Assembly (NCBI GenBank): GCA_951799445.1
Contig: OX637291.1
Coordinates: forward strand, 14,572,501 to 14,636,500
Direction: 5' to 3'
Source of the DNA: Pseudisothecium myosuroides
Taxonomy: Eukaryota; Streptophyta; Bryopsida; Hypnales; Lembophyllaceae
Length of the DNA: 64,000 bases
The stretch's first letter is position 1, and each line of letters begins with the position of its first letter. The position numbers and the translations under genes were made by a program. The notes below the pieces were generated by a model. It worked only from the letters and a program-made list of their open reading frames with translations, ran no database searches and was not told the origin of the DNA. This document shows, piece after piece, positions 32,482 through 44,393 of the stretch.

Positions 32482-34246
32482 GTATTATTAACTTACATTC
32501 AACGATTCCATCCATTTCGCTCACTGTGCGTCACATGTGCATGGTTTCAAAGCAGCGACTGATCACTGATGCAGCGGTCCTGTCCGGGCCTGTTGTTTCT
32601 CTGTTCTGCAATGAAAAAAGCAAACTTTTAGAGTATTCTTTGTACAGAATTTCAGCGTGCAGGATTCATGGGTCCGTGGAAACTCTTGTCCACAGTACGT
32701 GACCGTGAGGTTTACTTGACTCTGGACCAGGGTGGCTCCAAACTTCTCCGGTGGTTGAGGATAGCATTGCAATATGGTGATTAGGGTTGCCTATAGGATT
32801 ATTTGAAGTCATGTTTGGTGAACTAGATAACATACAGAATAACCTGATGACGTGGAGGTAGTTTGGGAGGATGAAAGACCGGCTAGGGTGTCACTGTTCA
32901 CGCTTTCTCTAGTCGCTCATTGAACCAAGCCTGATGGAGGCTTTGTATTGAAATAAGCTAAGTAGGTAAGAGGTCCATAAAGCGTTTGGGATTTAAAAGC
33001 ATACTCTAACATTATTTGTAAGTGTTGTTTTCTCATTGTACTAGCAATATGCAAATAGTGTACATTTCAAGAGGTGGATGCTTGTTGTGACCACTGCGTT
33101 TCAACTTCAAAAATTCATATCTAAATCCTCAAAGCTCCAAAAAATATGAAACAACTTGGATTAGATGCCAATTCCATTTGTCTTTGAAGGAAAATTTACT
33201 GAAAATATTTCAAGAAGTTTAACTAGAAATCAAACATTTCTAAAGTCCTACATTTTCTAACAATAAAAACATGCTTCTACTACCGGCTTCCAAAAGGAAA
33301 TTTATATTTTTAGCAAGGAAATAGCATGCCCATTCTCATGCCACAAAGATGAGGCACGATATCCTTACCAAGAAAATTGTTACTTACTGCACATTCAATG
33401 CTTTCCTGAAGCAATTGAAGAGGAACTCCAATTTTGGTGCCAAAGAGTCCATTTGCTCAATATTCCACACCAGGGGTCACAAGACAGTGAGAGATATAAG
33501 GCAACTTCATCTAATTTCTAACTGTGAAAGTAGGCAATCGACTTAGTCATTGTGGTATATTATGCACTACCCATTCATGCAAATTCAATAACCAGGGGTC
33601 AGTGATTGGGATTGTGTAATCAAATTATTTCTATGATGTTGTCTACTCATACCGAGACTACAACATTGGATGTGTCGGTGACTTCAGATCTATGCACTTC
33701 TCCAAGTCACTTCGTCTTGCTGTTGGTATAAATCTGAGTTCTCACACTTCCCCTAAAAAATTTATAAGGCTCCAAAGTTATATAAAGATACTCAACCAAC
33801 GATCATTTTCGTATTCACATAACAAACATCAGTTACACGTACAGTTGCCAAAAGAAGGATCGCTTTTGTCAAACTTTCAGGGTTCTAGATTCCAATGCTA
33901 GACTCGGAAACTTTTTCCAGGGTTGAACATAATAGGATTGTAGGATTTGACATACTTCAATCACTCACATATGATCTCTCAAATCCGGTGCCTCAAACAT
34001 CTCAAAGAATTCCAAATGCGCATCGCCAGAAATGCAATTTTTTAGTGATGACTCTTGAACAAGACATCTGCTTATAAGGCACCAACACGGCACATTGATT
34101 GCTTAGTCACCAATGTCTTAAGTCGGATCCAACATAGGAAATTCCGTCAAGGAGCCGAGCTAACTGTAGTGCTATGCAAACTAACACAAGTGACACAGAA
34201 AAAAGCTCACCATCAAAACTGCAACACATGTATCAAGAGTTTGGAT
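32482..34246. other. Region 3' of the ciliary gene
   Basis: A less AT-rich stretch (32540-32900) has a 69-codon minus-strand ORF with no recognised motif. 33240-34246 is ordinary AT-rich DNA, probably including the 3' UTR of the adjacent minus-strand gene. No second gene could be supported. Confidence 0.35.
32952..33240. mobile_element. TAAGGTA-type MITE, partial inverted copy
   Basis: Begins TAGGTAAGAGGTCCATAAAG, then runs as the reverse complement of the interior of 32176-32481: GTACATTTCAAGAGGTGG, ACGTTTCAACTTC-like and TATGAAACAACTTGG blocks. It seems to be a rearranged or nested copy, and its ends are not paired. Confidence 0.6.
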
Positions 34247-36185
34247 TTATGGTTTTATCCCAAAAGTTTTCAGCCTTCTCAAGTACGGAGAGTTTGGATC
34301 GTTCTCCTTGAGTGTTTGAACTCTGCCATAGATGATATTCCTGCGCTCTCCATACTGCTCTTGCATAAGATTAAACACTTCTTCCACTTTGTCCCGGACA
34401 GAGAAGTCAATGTACTCGTCCAGATTTTCAGGTACTCGTCTAGGATCCGGAGGAAATAGAGGATTCTCCAGTAACCATTGAGCTCTCGCGTCAGCAGCTA
34501 GTCTTTCAGCTTCCCACTCGGCCCAAGCTTTCTCATACTCAGCCCTCGCTTGCTGCTCCAAAAACAACCGAAAATTTTCCTCATAGAATGCTCAAGTAGT
34601 TATTAAGTAAATGGCATAATTTCCGAGACCACCTAAGCAAGTTTGAGGGCGCGATGAAATCTAATTACCCTATCTTCGTCTATTTCCTCCGTAGTGTCGA
34701 AGTCCTTCAGTGGATACAGTATGTTCTCAGGGACTTCGATGAACAATTCTTCGTAGTATTTCCAATGTAAAGACTCTCGGTTGAAGCAGTTGTAAAAAAG
34801 TTTGTAATGCTGAAACACTCTGCAAGCAAAGACAAGAGGACATGCAGCTCATGAACAGACATTGGGAAGCTTGAATATGTAGCATCCTATCCTTGTATAG
34901 GTGGTGACCAGATGACCTAATCTAACTCCTTGTTATCTGTCATCAGAACTTAACATCCAATAGAGAAAGATTCACTGCGTACGTGGTCATGAAGAAAGGA
35001 ACAATCTTCTGCAACTCAATTGTTGTGAGCTGTGCCACATAATTGGTGTTCTTCACCTTCACACTCCACCTGAAAATCAGGTTTTTGAATTTCTTTTCGG
35101 TCGTCTTGATGCTAAACCCAGCTGCAAATACATCCAGACAAAATTTGATAAAACGCAGTGGTTAATACTCACAGCTCCTTGAAGCCACAATATGTGTCAC
35201 ACTGTACATGCACAGCTGAAGGATATCCGCGATCAAGAAACAATGTTTTCAGTAAAAGTAGTTTTTTTCAGGAACTTTTAGACAACTTCGTAAAGAGAAT
35301 CACTGTGCGTACCGCACAGAGATCTCCCCATGAATCATTAGGAAGATTCTCTTTACGATGCTGTCTAAAGTTCCTGGGACAATATAAATTCATTAAAAAC
35401 TCTCTCAAGAACAAGCTAAGCATTTGTGACGTAGCATCAGAGTTCGAATTTGTGAATGTAGAAATTCATGACTCTTGGGCAAAAGTAGAGCTCTGTAAGC
35501 CTCACATTTTATGTTCTCAAGTATTTCCATGCCCAACTGATACATGAGCAGTGTATGCGGCGGACTCATGTGCTCCTCTTGCCCAAACCTTGTCAAGTAG
35601 ATGTAGCAGAGTAAGATACTCATCAAAGCAACAACACTGAATTCAAAACTTTTCACAGATTGGAAATCCACAGCACAGACTACAATAATAAGATCATTAT
35701 CAGACCTTAAGTCAGTGAGATACGATCTACACAGACAGGGCTTCACGCAAACTACAATCACACCATGTTTAGGGTTGAAAATGTAACCCAACCATGACGG
35801 AAAGACATGAGCAGTGGAGCAAGGAGAAGAATGCCAACATCAGAATGCCAACAAAGTAGTCAAGGATCATCCCAATGTTGCCATCGTACGTAAAATTCGA
35901 CAATTTGAGAATGTCCAGTGCCACATACCTGCATTAGGGCAAAAACTTAGCTTGAAATTTCGTTGCATTTCGTGTTCACTGGGTAATATCATGCGCAACA
36001 AGACGATGGAATAAGCTGCAAGAGCACATAACTTACTTGACAGCTTCTTCATTGTTGCCAGCTTTCTCGTAAAACGCCGCCAACTGCTCTTCCGAAATCT
36101 CTTTGCAGTATTCTAGTTTCTTCTCCTCCTCGCCTTCGCCTGGCTCTCCCTCCACGGCCGCGCCCTCTGCCGGCTCTTCCGCCAT
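34247..36185 (-). CDS. Axonemal C1a-32/CFAP119-like protein (CLAMP-type domain)
   Basis: Probably a subunit of the C1a projection of the central pair in motile cilia, hence a sperm-flagellum gene in a plant. Exons on the minus strand: 36185-36037, 35928-about 35793, about 35650-35506, 35121-34983, 34819-34669, 34579-34247. The protein is roughly 350 aa. The N-terminus is acidic: MAEEPAEGAAVEGEPGEGEEEKK is cut here to its first residues, MAEEPAEG, then EISEEQLAAFYEKAGN. The family match rests on the middle: TTEKKFKNLIFRWSV, TTIELQKIVPFFMT and VFQHYKLFYNCF, which fit the CFAP119 pattern '..YF..LLL.HSV....F....L..I..Y...TYFRHYKLYKYVF'. The C-terminus is charged and probably helical (EQQARAEYEKAWAEWEAE) and ends FGIKP. 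Exon 2 to 3 joining is unresolved: no donor/acceptor pair gives a clean frame by eye. No other disruption was seen. Confidence 0.75.
35269..35376. mobile_element. Small foldback MITE in an intron of the ciliary gene
   Basis: CAGGAACTTTTAGACAACTT on the left pairs with its near complement ending GTCTAAAGTTCCTG on the right. Arms of about 35 bases include GTAAAGAGAATC. A relic of the same family is in ABCA intron 12 (18440-18660). It lies between exons 3 and 4. Confidence 0.8.
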
Positions 36186-37419
36186 GACACCCTCATTTCT
36201 TTCTCAAAATCCACTAATCAAGAAAATTTTACAACTCGAAAATCTTGGTAGAGCCCAGCCATAGCAAAAGGCAAATGAAAGCGTCCGCCTCTCTCGTGTC
36301 AAATCGTGAGGACGAGGGCCTTCACATGAAACACACACTATTCAAATCTAGGTCTTGTCGACGTCTTCATTGAAACCCAAGCGCACCAGAAGTAATAAAA
36401 CATCATGTATACTGGTATGTCACTGGAGAGATGACTTTGGGAACAAGAACCAAACTCCCTTTTGATCAAATTTTTATCAGTACTTATGAACTTCTTATGC
36501 AATAGTTTTAAGTGAAAGGTTGTACAGCACTACGATTGCCATGTCTATTCAAAGATTATGGTAGTGGTCATACATATTTAGCCAAATCTTGCCTACACCA
36601 TGTGCTAATAATCCAAGGCAAACCAAGTAGAATAAGAATAGATGAGTTGCTGTTGGTAATAAGGTAGGAGGTCCATAAAGCGACCATCTAAGCGCTGAAC
36701 CTGAATTTTGGGGAGGTAAAACATCTTGAAATATTTTTCAGTAAATTTTCCTTGAAAGACAAGAAGAAATGGCATCTGGCTCAAGTTGTTTCATATTTTT
36801 CGGAGCTTTGTGGAATTAGTTATGAAATTTTGAAGGTGAAAAGCCAAAGGGCTGTAAAAGCGACCACCTCCTAGAATGTACATCCTTTGTACATTTTGGG
36901 AAATTGAAGAAAGCAAAATGTACCTGTGTGTCCTGATCGGTTTAAAATGCCCGGTCGGAGTTCGAGCCTCCTACCTTAGGTGTTGGTATAAGTTAAGAGA
37001 CGAGATGATGTTCTTAACGGTTTTAGTACTAGTCATTCCTCTACCTTATATGCAATCGTATCCCGGTTTGATTCTCTTGTGAGTTCTGAATGGTCACTGC
37101 TACACCTCATTGTTCCGTCCTCTCATTTCTGCCCTTTGGGCTCCGAGGAACAGACAAGACTGTCGCAATTTGTAATCTGAGAATTCATGTTATATTCATG
37201 TTTCATTCCCGGAGGTTTATGGCCATTGCTGGTAGAATGGCATCACTCAAGAAACAGAATGTTTATCAATCAACCTACTCCTGTTTGAATTGCTTATGTG
37301 CCACACTGGTCTTCCTGTAGTGAAGGAAGCTTGGCAATGCAACCGAGTTCCCTGAGGGAGATAATCATTTACACCAGTTGACCTACCTTGTTACAAAAGA
37401 TTCAAAGTAGAAGCCAAAA
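36186..37419. promoter_or_regulatory. Shared upstream region of two divergent genes
   Basis: This 1.23-kb spacer separates the start codons of the minus-strand ciliary gene (36185) and the plus-strand cyclophilin (37420), so it must contain both promoters. A TAAGGTA-type MITE occupies 36660-36978. No clear X-box or other ciliary motif was picked out by eye. A 76-codon plus ORF at 37090-37320 has no recognised content. Confidence 0.5.
36660..36978. mobile_element. TAAGGTA-type MITE, copy 2 (319 bp)
   Basis: Ends TAAGGTAGGAGG and CCTCCTACCTTA, perfect over 12 bases. The interior matches 32176-32481: AAAGCGACCA, GGCATCTGGCTCAAGTTG, GAAGAAAGCAAAATGTACC. It is inserted in the spacer between two divergent genes. 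Confidence 0.88.
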
Positions 37420-39075
37420 ATGGCTCGAAAGAGCGAAGCGAAATGCAAGGACATGATAAGAGGCGAAACCAGCCAGATGCTGTACCCCTACCCGGAGTAC
37501 GAGAAGCCTTTCCCAGTCGTCATCTTGGACACCACGGCTGGGGACATTACTCTTGAGGTGTCTTGCACATCCTCTCCCTTGTTTCCTGGCTTTCAACACA
37601 TATTAGGGTTTAGAGTTTCGTGTTGGTTTTAGGATTTTGCTGAGTTTCTTTGTGCAGATGCACATGGATGAGTCTCCGAGGACATGTCACAGCTTCCTGG
37701 AGCATTGCCGGAATGGTTACTTCGAGCCATGTCTGTTCAACCGGATTCAAAAGGTGAGCCTAGCTTCAAACTGCTAGTCTGCTTTGAAGACGTATTCACA
37801 ACTGATTTAACCCTGAAGGACCAAGATGCCCAAACTTGGTCTCATATACTATTAGCAGTTTTGAGTAGGTCATACGGGGGATTTCTTTTGGCCAATTTTC
37901 CTTATTTTTTTTATCAACAGATGCAACTGTCTTCACTGATTCTGGAGATATGAATTCAATCCCAGTTGAAGTTTACATTTCCTGATAGGACCAATCCTCG
38001 GTGTTTCTAAAACCATGAATCCTCGGTGTTTTAGGGCGTAACAAGAAGGTGAGTGCGCAGGACTCAAACAGTTCCCCTACATTGAGCGCATTGTACTGAT
38101 ATGAATCGATTTAGGGTACATATCCTTGGATGGAATCATGACCTGTGCAGTTTGACTGATGCGGTTTGTGAATGGATGTGGGGAGAAGGATTTGTGGGTA
38201 CAATGTGGTGACCCAACATCGACAGGACGAGGCGGGGAATCGATCTACGGGTAAGAGACGAAACGCTAGCTGCAAGTAGGATTTAGGGTTTCAGAAATGA
38301 ATTCATTTGCATTCGCAATTAGTTCAAGAACCCTAAGAGATTTGACTGGTTAAGAGAGTGATGGCGGGGTGCGCTGGGAGTGCAATACAGCTCAATTTTT
38401 GACGATGAATACTCCTTCGCGCTGAAGCATGATAAGGCAGGCGTGGTATCCATGTGCAACAAACGCTCCCCCAACAGCAACGGCAGCCAGTTTTTCATCT
38501 CTCTTGGTCCCTGCCGTTGGCTTGATGGTATTCTCACTCCATCACTTTATCCAATTTTATGCCATCTATGTCGGTCGTCTCCAAGCATCTATCAGTGTGC
38601 TTACCATGAAAGAAACAAGAGACCCAAACTAGGCCTTATGTTTGTTTTTCATCGTTTTTGAGAAGGTCATTTGGGGACTGTCATCACTCCGATTTCATTT
38701 TGTTTTTACCAACACATGCCATGTTCTTCATTGATTCTGGTGAAATAAAATTTGGTCCAATCTGAATTGTATTTTTCGCAAAATGATCAATGGAATTAGT
38801 CATTTCCACACCATGAATCCTTGGTCCTTCAGGAATTAACATCCTGGGCGCTTCTGTTTCAGGGAAGAATGTCATCTTTGCTCAAGTAGTGAAGGGCATG
38901 GATGTCCTGAAGAAAATGAACAAGCTTCATGTAAACAAACACGACCGGTAACAATCATCCACTCCTTGTAGAAGCTTCTGACTGATACTGTTTATTTTGC
39001 TTCTGTTCCCGTGTACTTGACCACAGTGGTTGTGCAATTAAGGTTCGTGAGCCAAGTAAGGGTGCCACATTTTGA
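37420..39075 (+). CDS. Divergent cyclophilin-type peptidyl-prolyl isomerase, 188 aa
   Basis: Family role: cis-trans isomerisation of proline bonds or cyclophilin-fold binding. Exons: 37420-37557, 37658-37753, 38189-38250, 38391-38527, 38863-38947, 39027-39075. All are GT-AG with agreeing phases, 567 nt including the stop. Residues 1-30 are a charged extension, then the barrel begins [20 protein letters not shown]. Recognisable blocks are [71 protein letters not shown] and ending REPSKGATF. Relative to human CypA the catalytic Arg55, Gln63 and the Trp121 position are kept, but His54 is Asn, Phe60 lies in an LWV context, GGD is CGD and His126 is Asn, so activity may be reduced. There is no signal peptide or added domain. 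The divergent neighbour is a ciliary gene; an RSP12/PPIL6-like axonemal role is possible but unproven. Confidence 0.92.
37811..38037. mobile_element. TTAA-type MITE in cyclophilin intron 2
   Basis: TTAA is followed by CCCTGAAGGACCAAGATGCC. The other end is GGTGTTTTAGGGCG followed by TAAC. It shares AGGTCAT-GGGG, CTTCACTGATTCTGG and CCATGAATCCTCGGT with the element in intron 4. Ends resemble copies A-C, but the interior differs, so this is a subfamily. Confidence 0.65.
38605..38835. mobile_element. TTAA-type MITE in cyclophilin intron 4
   Basis: The left end is TTAC then CATGAAAGAAACAAGAGACC, and the right end GGTCCTTCAGGAA then TTAA. The interior aligns with 37811-38037 (AGGTCATTTGGGGA, CTTCATTGATTCTGG, CCATGAATCCTTGGT). 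Two related insertions in neighbouring introns of one gene. Confidence 0.65.
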
Positions 39076-42000
39076 CAAATAAAAGGAATTCAAGTTTATG
39101 GTTAGTGTGGCAGGCCATTCGACCACGTCTTCTTGACCCGAACGCTGGTGGTAGAAAGACCTCGACATTACGAATGGCGTCCACATGCTGTAAGACATCA
39201 GCAATACATCAACTAATTTCTCGCTTAGTTCTCATAACATCAAATATATTTGAACTTCGTTCAAAGGTTGCAATGCTCGTACATACAGATAGAATATATA
39301 TATTTGTAAGTCATGTTTGTATGGAAAGAAGGCACAGCTCATCTCGCAATTACCCATGTGGATTCTGGCAGGAGAGCTATGGGTGTTTCAACTCAAAAGG
39401 ATCACAACTTCGACTGTCGAAGTATGTGGATAAGGTGATTGATCTAATCTACTTAATTGCGTTGTCCTTACCTTGTCCTTGCCTTGTCCTATCTCCTGAT
39501 TAGTACCCGGGAACAATACGAGTTCAAGCATTGCTGTGATCGAACAACAGAATTAAATTAACTACATTAGAAACCAGCAGCGTGTAGAAGGAATAACAAG
39601 GCAAAATCTGAGTTACTAACCATTGGTTGTCCGGTGGGCATTTTCTGGATGATCAGGCGAAGCCCGACAGAGGTAGCTGGCGAGTTATCAAGCGTATGTC
39701 TGCGAAATTTATCAAACCTACTCACCAAGGTGGCTGGGAGTTGTGGCAGAAAAGAGCTTTCTAGAGAGGTCGGAGTTTTGTTTTGTTTTTCGTTTTGTGG
39801 GACAAATGGAATTATTAATAAATTGTATTGAATTATTATAAATTAAATCATCTAAATAGTATCTTCCACATGAAGAATCTATTAAATGATTGAATTATTT
39901 CAAAATATCTTCATAGTTCAAAAGAATCTATCCCTAATAAACCAAAAAAATATTTTTGAAAAAAACAAACTAAAAATAATAATATTTGTAGTTGCTATAT
40001 GTTGTTTAGTCCACTGAATTTGAAATTTCAAGGGTACTAGGACAAGCTCAGCATGATCTTAAAGATCTTAAAGGTGTGTTTCCACTTGGTGTTAGGGGGA
40101 TGGTTTTTTTAGTTGTAAGTGTGGAGTAAAAGGGAGGACGTTCCCACCTGCACATGTAGGCAATTTCCAAACCTAGCTGGCACTTGATGTGGCAAGGTGG
40201 TAACAACACTATTTGACCATTTAATGAGCAAGTATTGGAGGCCCACCACCTATGAAGTAATCACCAAATTTAAAGGGGACGGTTTCTAATGTTTTAAGTA
40301 AAATTTTGCTGAAAATCTCCTTAAAGGTCATTACTTAAAATCTTATGCCTAGGATTATACTTAAAAACTCATTTATAACACCCCTTTCTCTTGTCGTATT
40401 AGAGAGTTCAGGTTAGGTGGATTCCACAAAACCTACTAACTTCCGCCAGGCTTCACAAGTACGGTTCCACGTCTTGAAGCCATATTTTGCTTGAAATTTA
40501 GCCATTGTGAAATAATCCAGACTTGGGGCCTAGTTCCCACTATTGTACGATTGAAAATGGGATAACCAAAACCGCAACAGCACATGGAGATTAGAATTAT
40601 TGGACTCACATGCTTTGAGGATCCACTTGGCTATGAGGGCAATAAGTGCATCTGCCGGATTGATAAGACCCAGACCACCTTTACCCTTATTTTAACAGCA
40701 TTAATTGTAGCCATGCAACCTTTGCCTTAGATTGATGTAAAGACCCAGACTACATGTAATTTTGGACTACACTTTTACATTTTGCCACCCCTACTAAGGT
40801 TCTAGCCCAAATTGTTATGAAGAAAAAAAGAGCAAAAAGGAGTACATGGTTGACAACAACTGTTCGACTAGCTGTATTGATGTTGGTAGTGCACCAAAAC
40901 TCCAGTTTCTTATAGACTAGGGGAGATTTGATCTAGGCCAAGAGAATTGTAGCAGCGAATGAAAACTAAGCAAGACTTTCTATTCCTGGAATCCCGGCCA
41001 AGCCACTTGGTTGGATTCTTTTGTTTTGTTTTTTCTTGTTCTTAAAACACATGGACACATTTGGTTGGTTTGTACTTTTACTTCTTGCAATGAAATTTTG
41101 TTTCATTTGTGTCAAAATACAAAATACAAAAAACAAGCAAGGCGATTCAAAATCTGAAGCTTCTGCATAAAGCTAGTCAAGGCAACCAAACAAATCCTGC
41201 GAGCAAGAGTGATTTGAAGTTGAGGTGATGGGTCCAAATTTGAGGCAATGGATCGGAGTTCAACATCACAAATTATCCCCCTCCGTCATTCTTTTTGACA
41301 TTATTTCAATGTTAAGAAAAATTGTTCAAATGAATTAGTGTTGTTCTAATGTTGCTTTGTTATTTTTATTAATATTTTTTCAATAAAGTATTGCAACAAT
41401 AAATACTTTGATGATTTTGAACTAAGTAATTATCACAAACTAGATTAAAATGACATTATATAAATATTGAAAAATAATTGTTTTCAATGAATATTAAGTT
41501 AATGTTGATGCATTGTCACAAACAAAATTCATATCACTCCCATAACTTGTTTGTTCTTATTAAGTTTCATACAATGCATTGGTGGTTTAGCTAGTGCTAG
41601 TTTAAACATGTTAGAAATTGTTTGATTTTAGACTAGTGTCTCATGCACATTCAAATTTATACAACAATAATTATGCACCTTCAAATTTAGAATCCTAAAC
41701 CCTAAGTTTAAGGAAAGGAACATCGCATTCATCATTATTGTTGAGAGTATAATACATTAAAAAATAATTCACCAACTAAAGATAACTATTCTTTGAACAC
41801 CAACTGGAGATAACCATTTCATGAATAGAATTTGCATTCATCATTGTACTTGTCTACTTGAGAATGTAATACATTAATAAATCATGTGATAACTATTTAG
41901 GGAACATAATTTGTACCGTGTACCCTTGTAACGTTTGTTTTTCTTCTACAAATTTTCATTTCTTCTCTTCAAGCTTAATAATTATGAACCATCTAAAACT

Positions 42001-43861
42001 TTATGCAAGTGATAAAGATCCTATTGAATTGCACAAACAAAGTTAATAAATTTGTCAGATTTCATTGTTTCCAATTGAGATTCAATCATACCTTAACCTT
42101 CAAGTTTACTTTTGTGGAATAGAATTTAAACAAGCAGAAATAAATGTCAAGGTTAGGATCCTCAATTACCGTTTTTGTGGAGCTCAAGTAGATGTTTAGT
42201 AAGCTCCGAGGCTAACTTTGTCTTCTCCAAATTCAAGGCCTTTGTTATATTGATCTCTCCTAAAACCAACACAATATTCCTTGTCAGACTCTGAAGTTCA
42301 GCAATTAGGCCTATGTCACAACCTCTTCCATTCATAATCTACAATCAATTCATTTATTTCAAAGAAAATAATAATAATAATCCACAATCAATATTTCTAT
42401 CTTGAAGAACCTCCAATTATATATTCTCCCGCCTCCGATTCGGTGTCTACCTTGGCCATTTGGGGTTTTTATTAGTCCTATTTTTGACCCAAAAATGTGA
42501 GTTTGAAGCCACAAATTGGACAGGTTGGAGGTCTACTAACATACAAAGAATAACAATGAGTTTTTATAAAAATAATAACATGTTGGTTGTGCACATGGGG
42601 TCAAAGTGGACTTCCTTTGCACAAACGCCACAAAGAAGGAAAAAAATTCCTATATGAATTCTTTGGTGCAATGTGAGCGCAATCTTCTCTTCTTTTATTT
42701 GAATTTTTTGAATTTTTTTTAAATAACTAAAAATGAAAAGGTTCACAGATTCCATTTCTACTATTTTCTGCTCCTACTGTCTTATGTAGTACTTCGCAAC
42801 AGTCTATAGTACTGCATAGTACTAAATCGACAGCTTAGATCTGCAAGCGCCTTGAATTGATGGTTTAAGTTTGCAGGGGTGCTACTGACACATAGTATTG
42901 GTAGTACAACATAATATTGCCAGTCCTATGGTCAAAAACTATGTTTTTGAGCAAAAAACGTGAAGTATTTCTTACAATCACTCTCATCTGCAAAGAATCA
43001 TTAGCTAGCTAGGAAATTGCAACATTGAAGGCTCTACCTTTCTAGGGATTCAAACAAAAAAGTTTCCCTAGGATTGGTTTATAATGTTATAAAACAAGGG
43101 AAAACTTAGGTATTTCTCTATATACTTTGCACTACTATAATCCCTCTCTATTGTATATTGTACATATTCCTTCCAAGACTTCCAAATCCTAATCTTCATA
43201 CTACAAGGTAGGAATTGCTAAGTACAAGACAATCACTACAAGAGAATTTGATGTCCAAAACAACATCTGATACTACAAATGTATTTTGAAAAGCTCTATT
43301 GATTTGAGTGTCTCAATTTGGAGAATAAATAACACAAATGTATTAATGTATGCCATGTTAGCCTTCCTTCTCAATGCAACTACCATGTCATACGGCAATG
43401 TCAAATGGTGTTTCATGTAGAATTTTTGCAATGTATTAAAATGGATGATTTTGAAATGTACAATAACGATGATTTAAAAATATTTAATTCACAAATCCAA
43501 TTTGACACCTACATTTTGAGTGATTTTGACAATGTAATAGATTGTAAAATGTACCACCATGTACTAACATCTTTATAATCATGTAACATTTTTTAATTTT
43601 GAAGAATTCTAAATCTACAAAATATTTCAAATCAGTGAAGAATTTTCATTCTATAAAGAGTTCTAAAAGTGCATTATATTTAAATTCTATGTAAATTCCT
43701 AAATTTATAAAGCCTTGAATCAGTGAAGCTCTAAATACATAAAATCCTAAATCTACAAATTTCTAAATCTATGAAGCCTTAAGGTTCTATTCAACTCTTC
43801 AAATTTTTGACTAAGAAACATTTTGAGAATGTAATAGATTAACAAACAATGCTAAATAATA
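39076..43861. other. Intergenic DNA, no gene identified
   Basis: After the cyclophilin stop the sequence turns AT-rich. 39080-39840 is somewhat GC-richer, with small ORFs that show no family motif and may be 3' UTR. 40380-41260 resembles degenerate non-coding repeat, with stops in all frames. A CACTACAAGAGAATTTGATG word at 43233 resembles a CACTA-type end but has no visible partner. Confidence 0.4.
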
Positions 43862-44393
43862 CTCCCTCTATCCCAAAATGATCTTCTTGTTGCAATCTGC
43901 AACTTGCAAATTGGCCAAATTTGACTTTTGACTGCTATTGGAGACCAACAAAACAACTTTGAATAGTAGTTCCCTCTCCAACCATGAAATCATCAATCAA
44001 AAGACAAATTAAATGATTAAAGGGGTCAATCAACATTATTCATTTTTATTTTTTTGCATCTCTTTGAATATTGCCCGATTGAAGGAGATGAAGCTTTGGG
44101 AGGCGGAACACACATCCACACATGATCTTAGGTTCATACTAAATGCCTACAAAACGATGACCTCACACTCAACAATTAAGTGCCTACCGGTGCTCCTTGA
44201 AAATGGTCAAAAATTATAGTTGTCAATACTCCTAAACTGCACTTTAAAAAGAGCTTTGAAAATAAAAAATTATGAGGAAGTAAGAAGAACCCTAAATCCT
44301 ATTTACAACTTAAAATGGGTTCTTAAAATGTTATTTTTAGCCTTAATTCGGAACATTTTGTCCAACATGAAGATCATTTTGGGACGGAGGTAG
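43862..44393. mobile_element. Stowaway-like Tc1/mariner MITE (532 bp)
   Basis: The left end is CTCCCTCTATCCCAAAATGA and the right end reverse-complements to CTACCTCCGTCCCAAAATGA. TA flanks both sides (43860-43861 and 44394-44395). These ends are the hallmark of plant Stowaway elements. A 68-codon ORF inside has no transposase motif. Confidence 0.9.

Noticed and set aside
34055..34459. 134-codon plus-strand ORF
   Set aside because: Antisense shadow of the last exon of the ciliary gene.
37090..37320. 76-codon plus-strand ORF just before the cyclophilin
   Set aside because: No splice or sequence link to the cyclophilin, whose start codon and N-terminus are convincing on their own.
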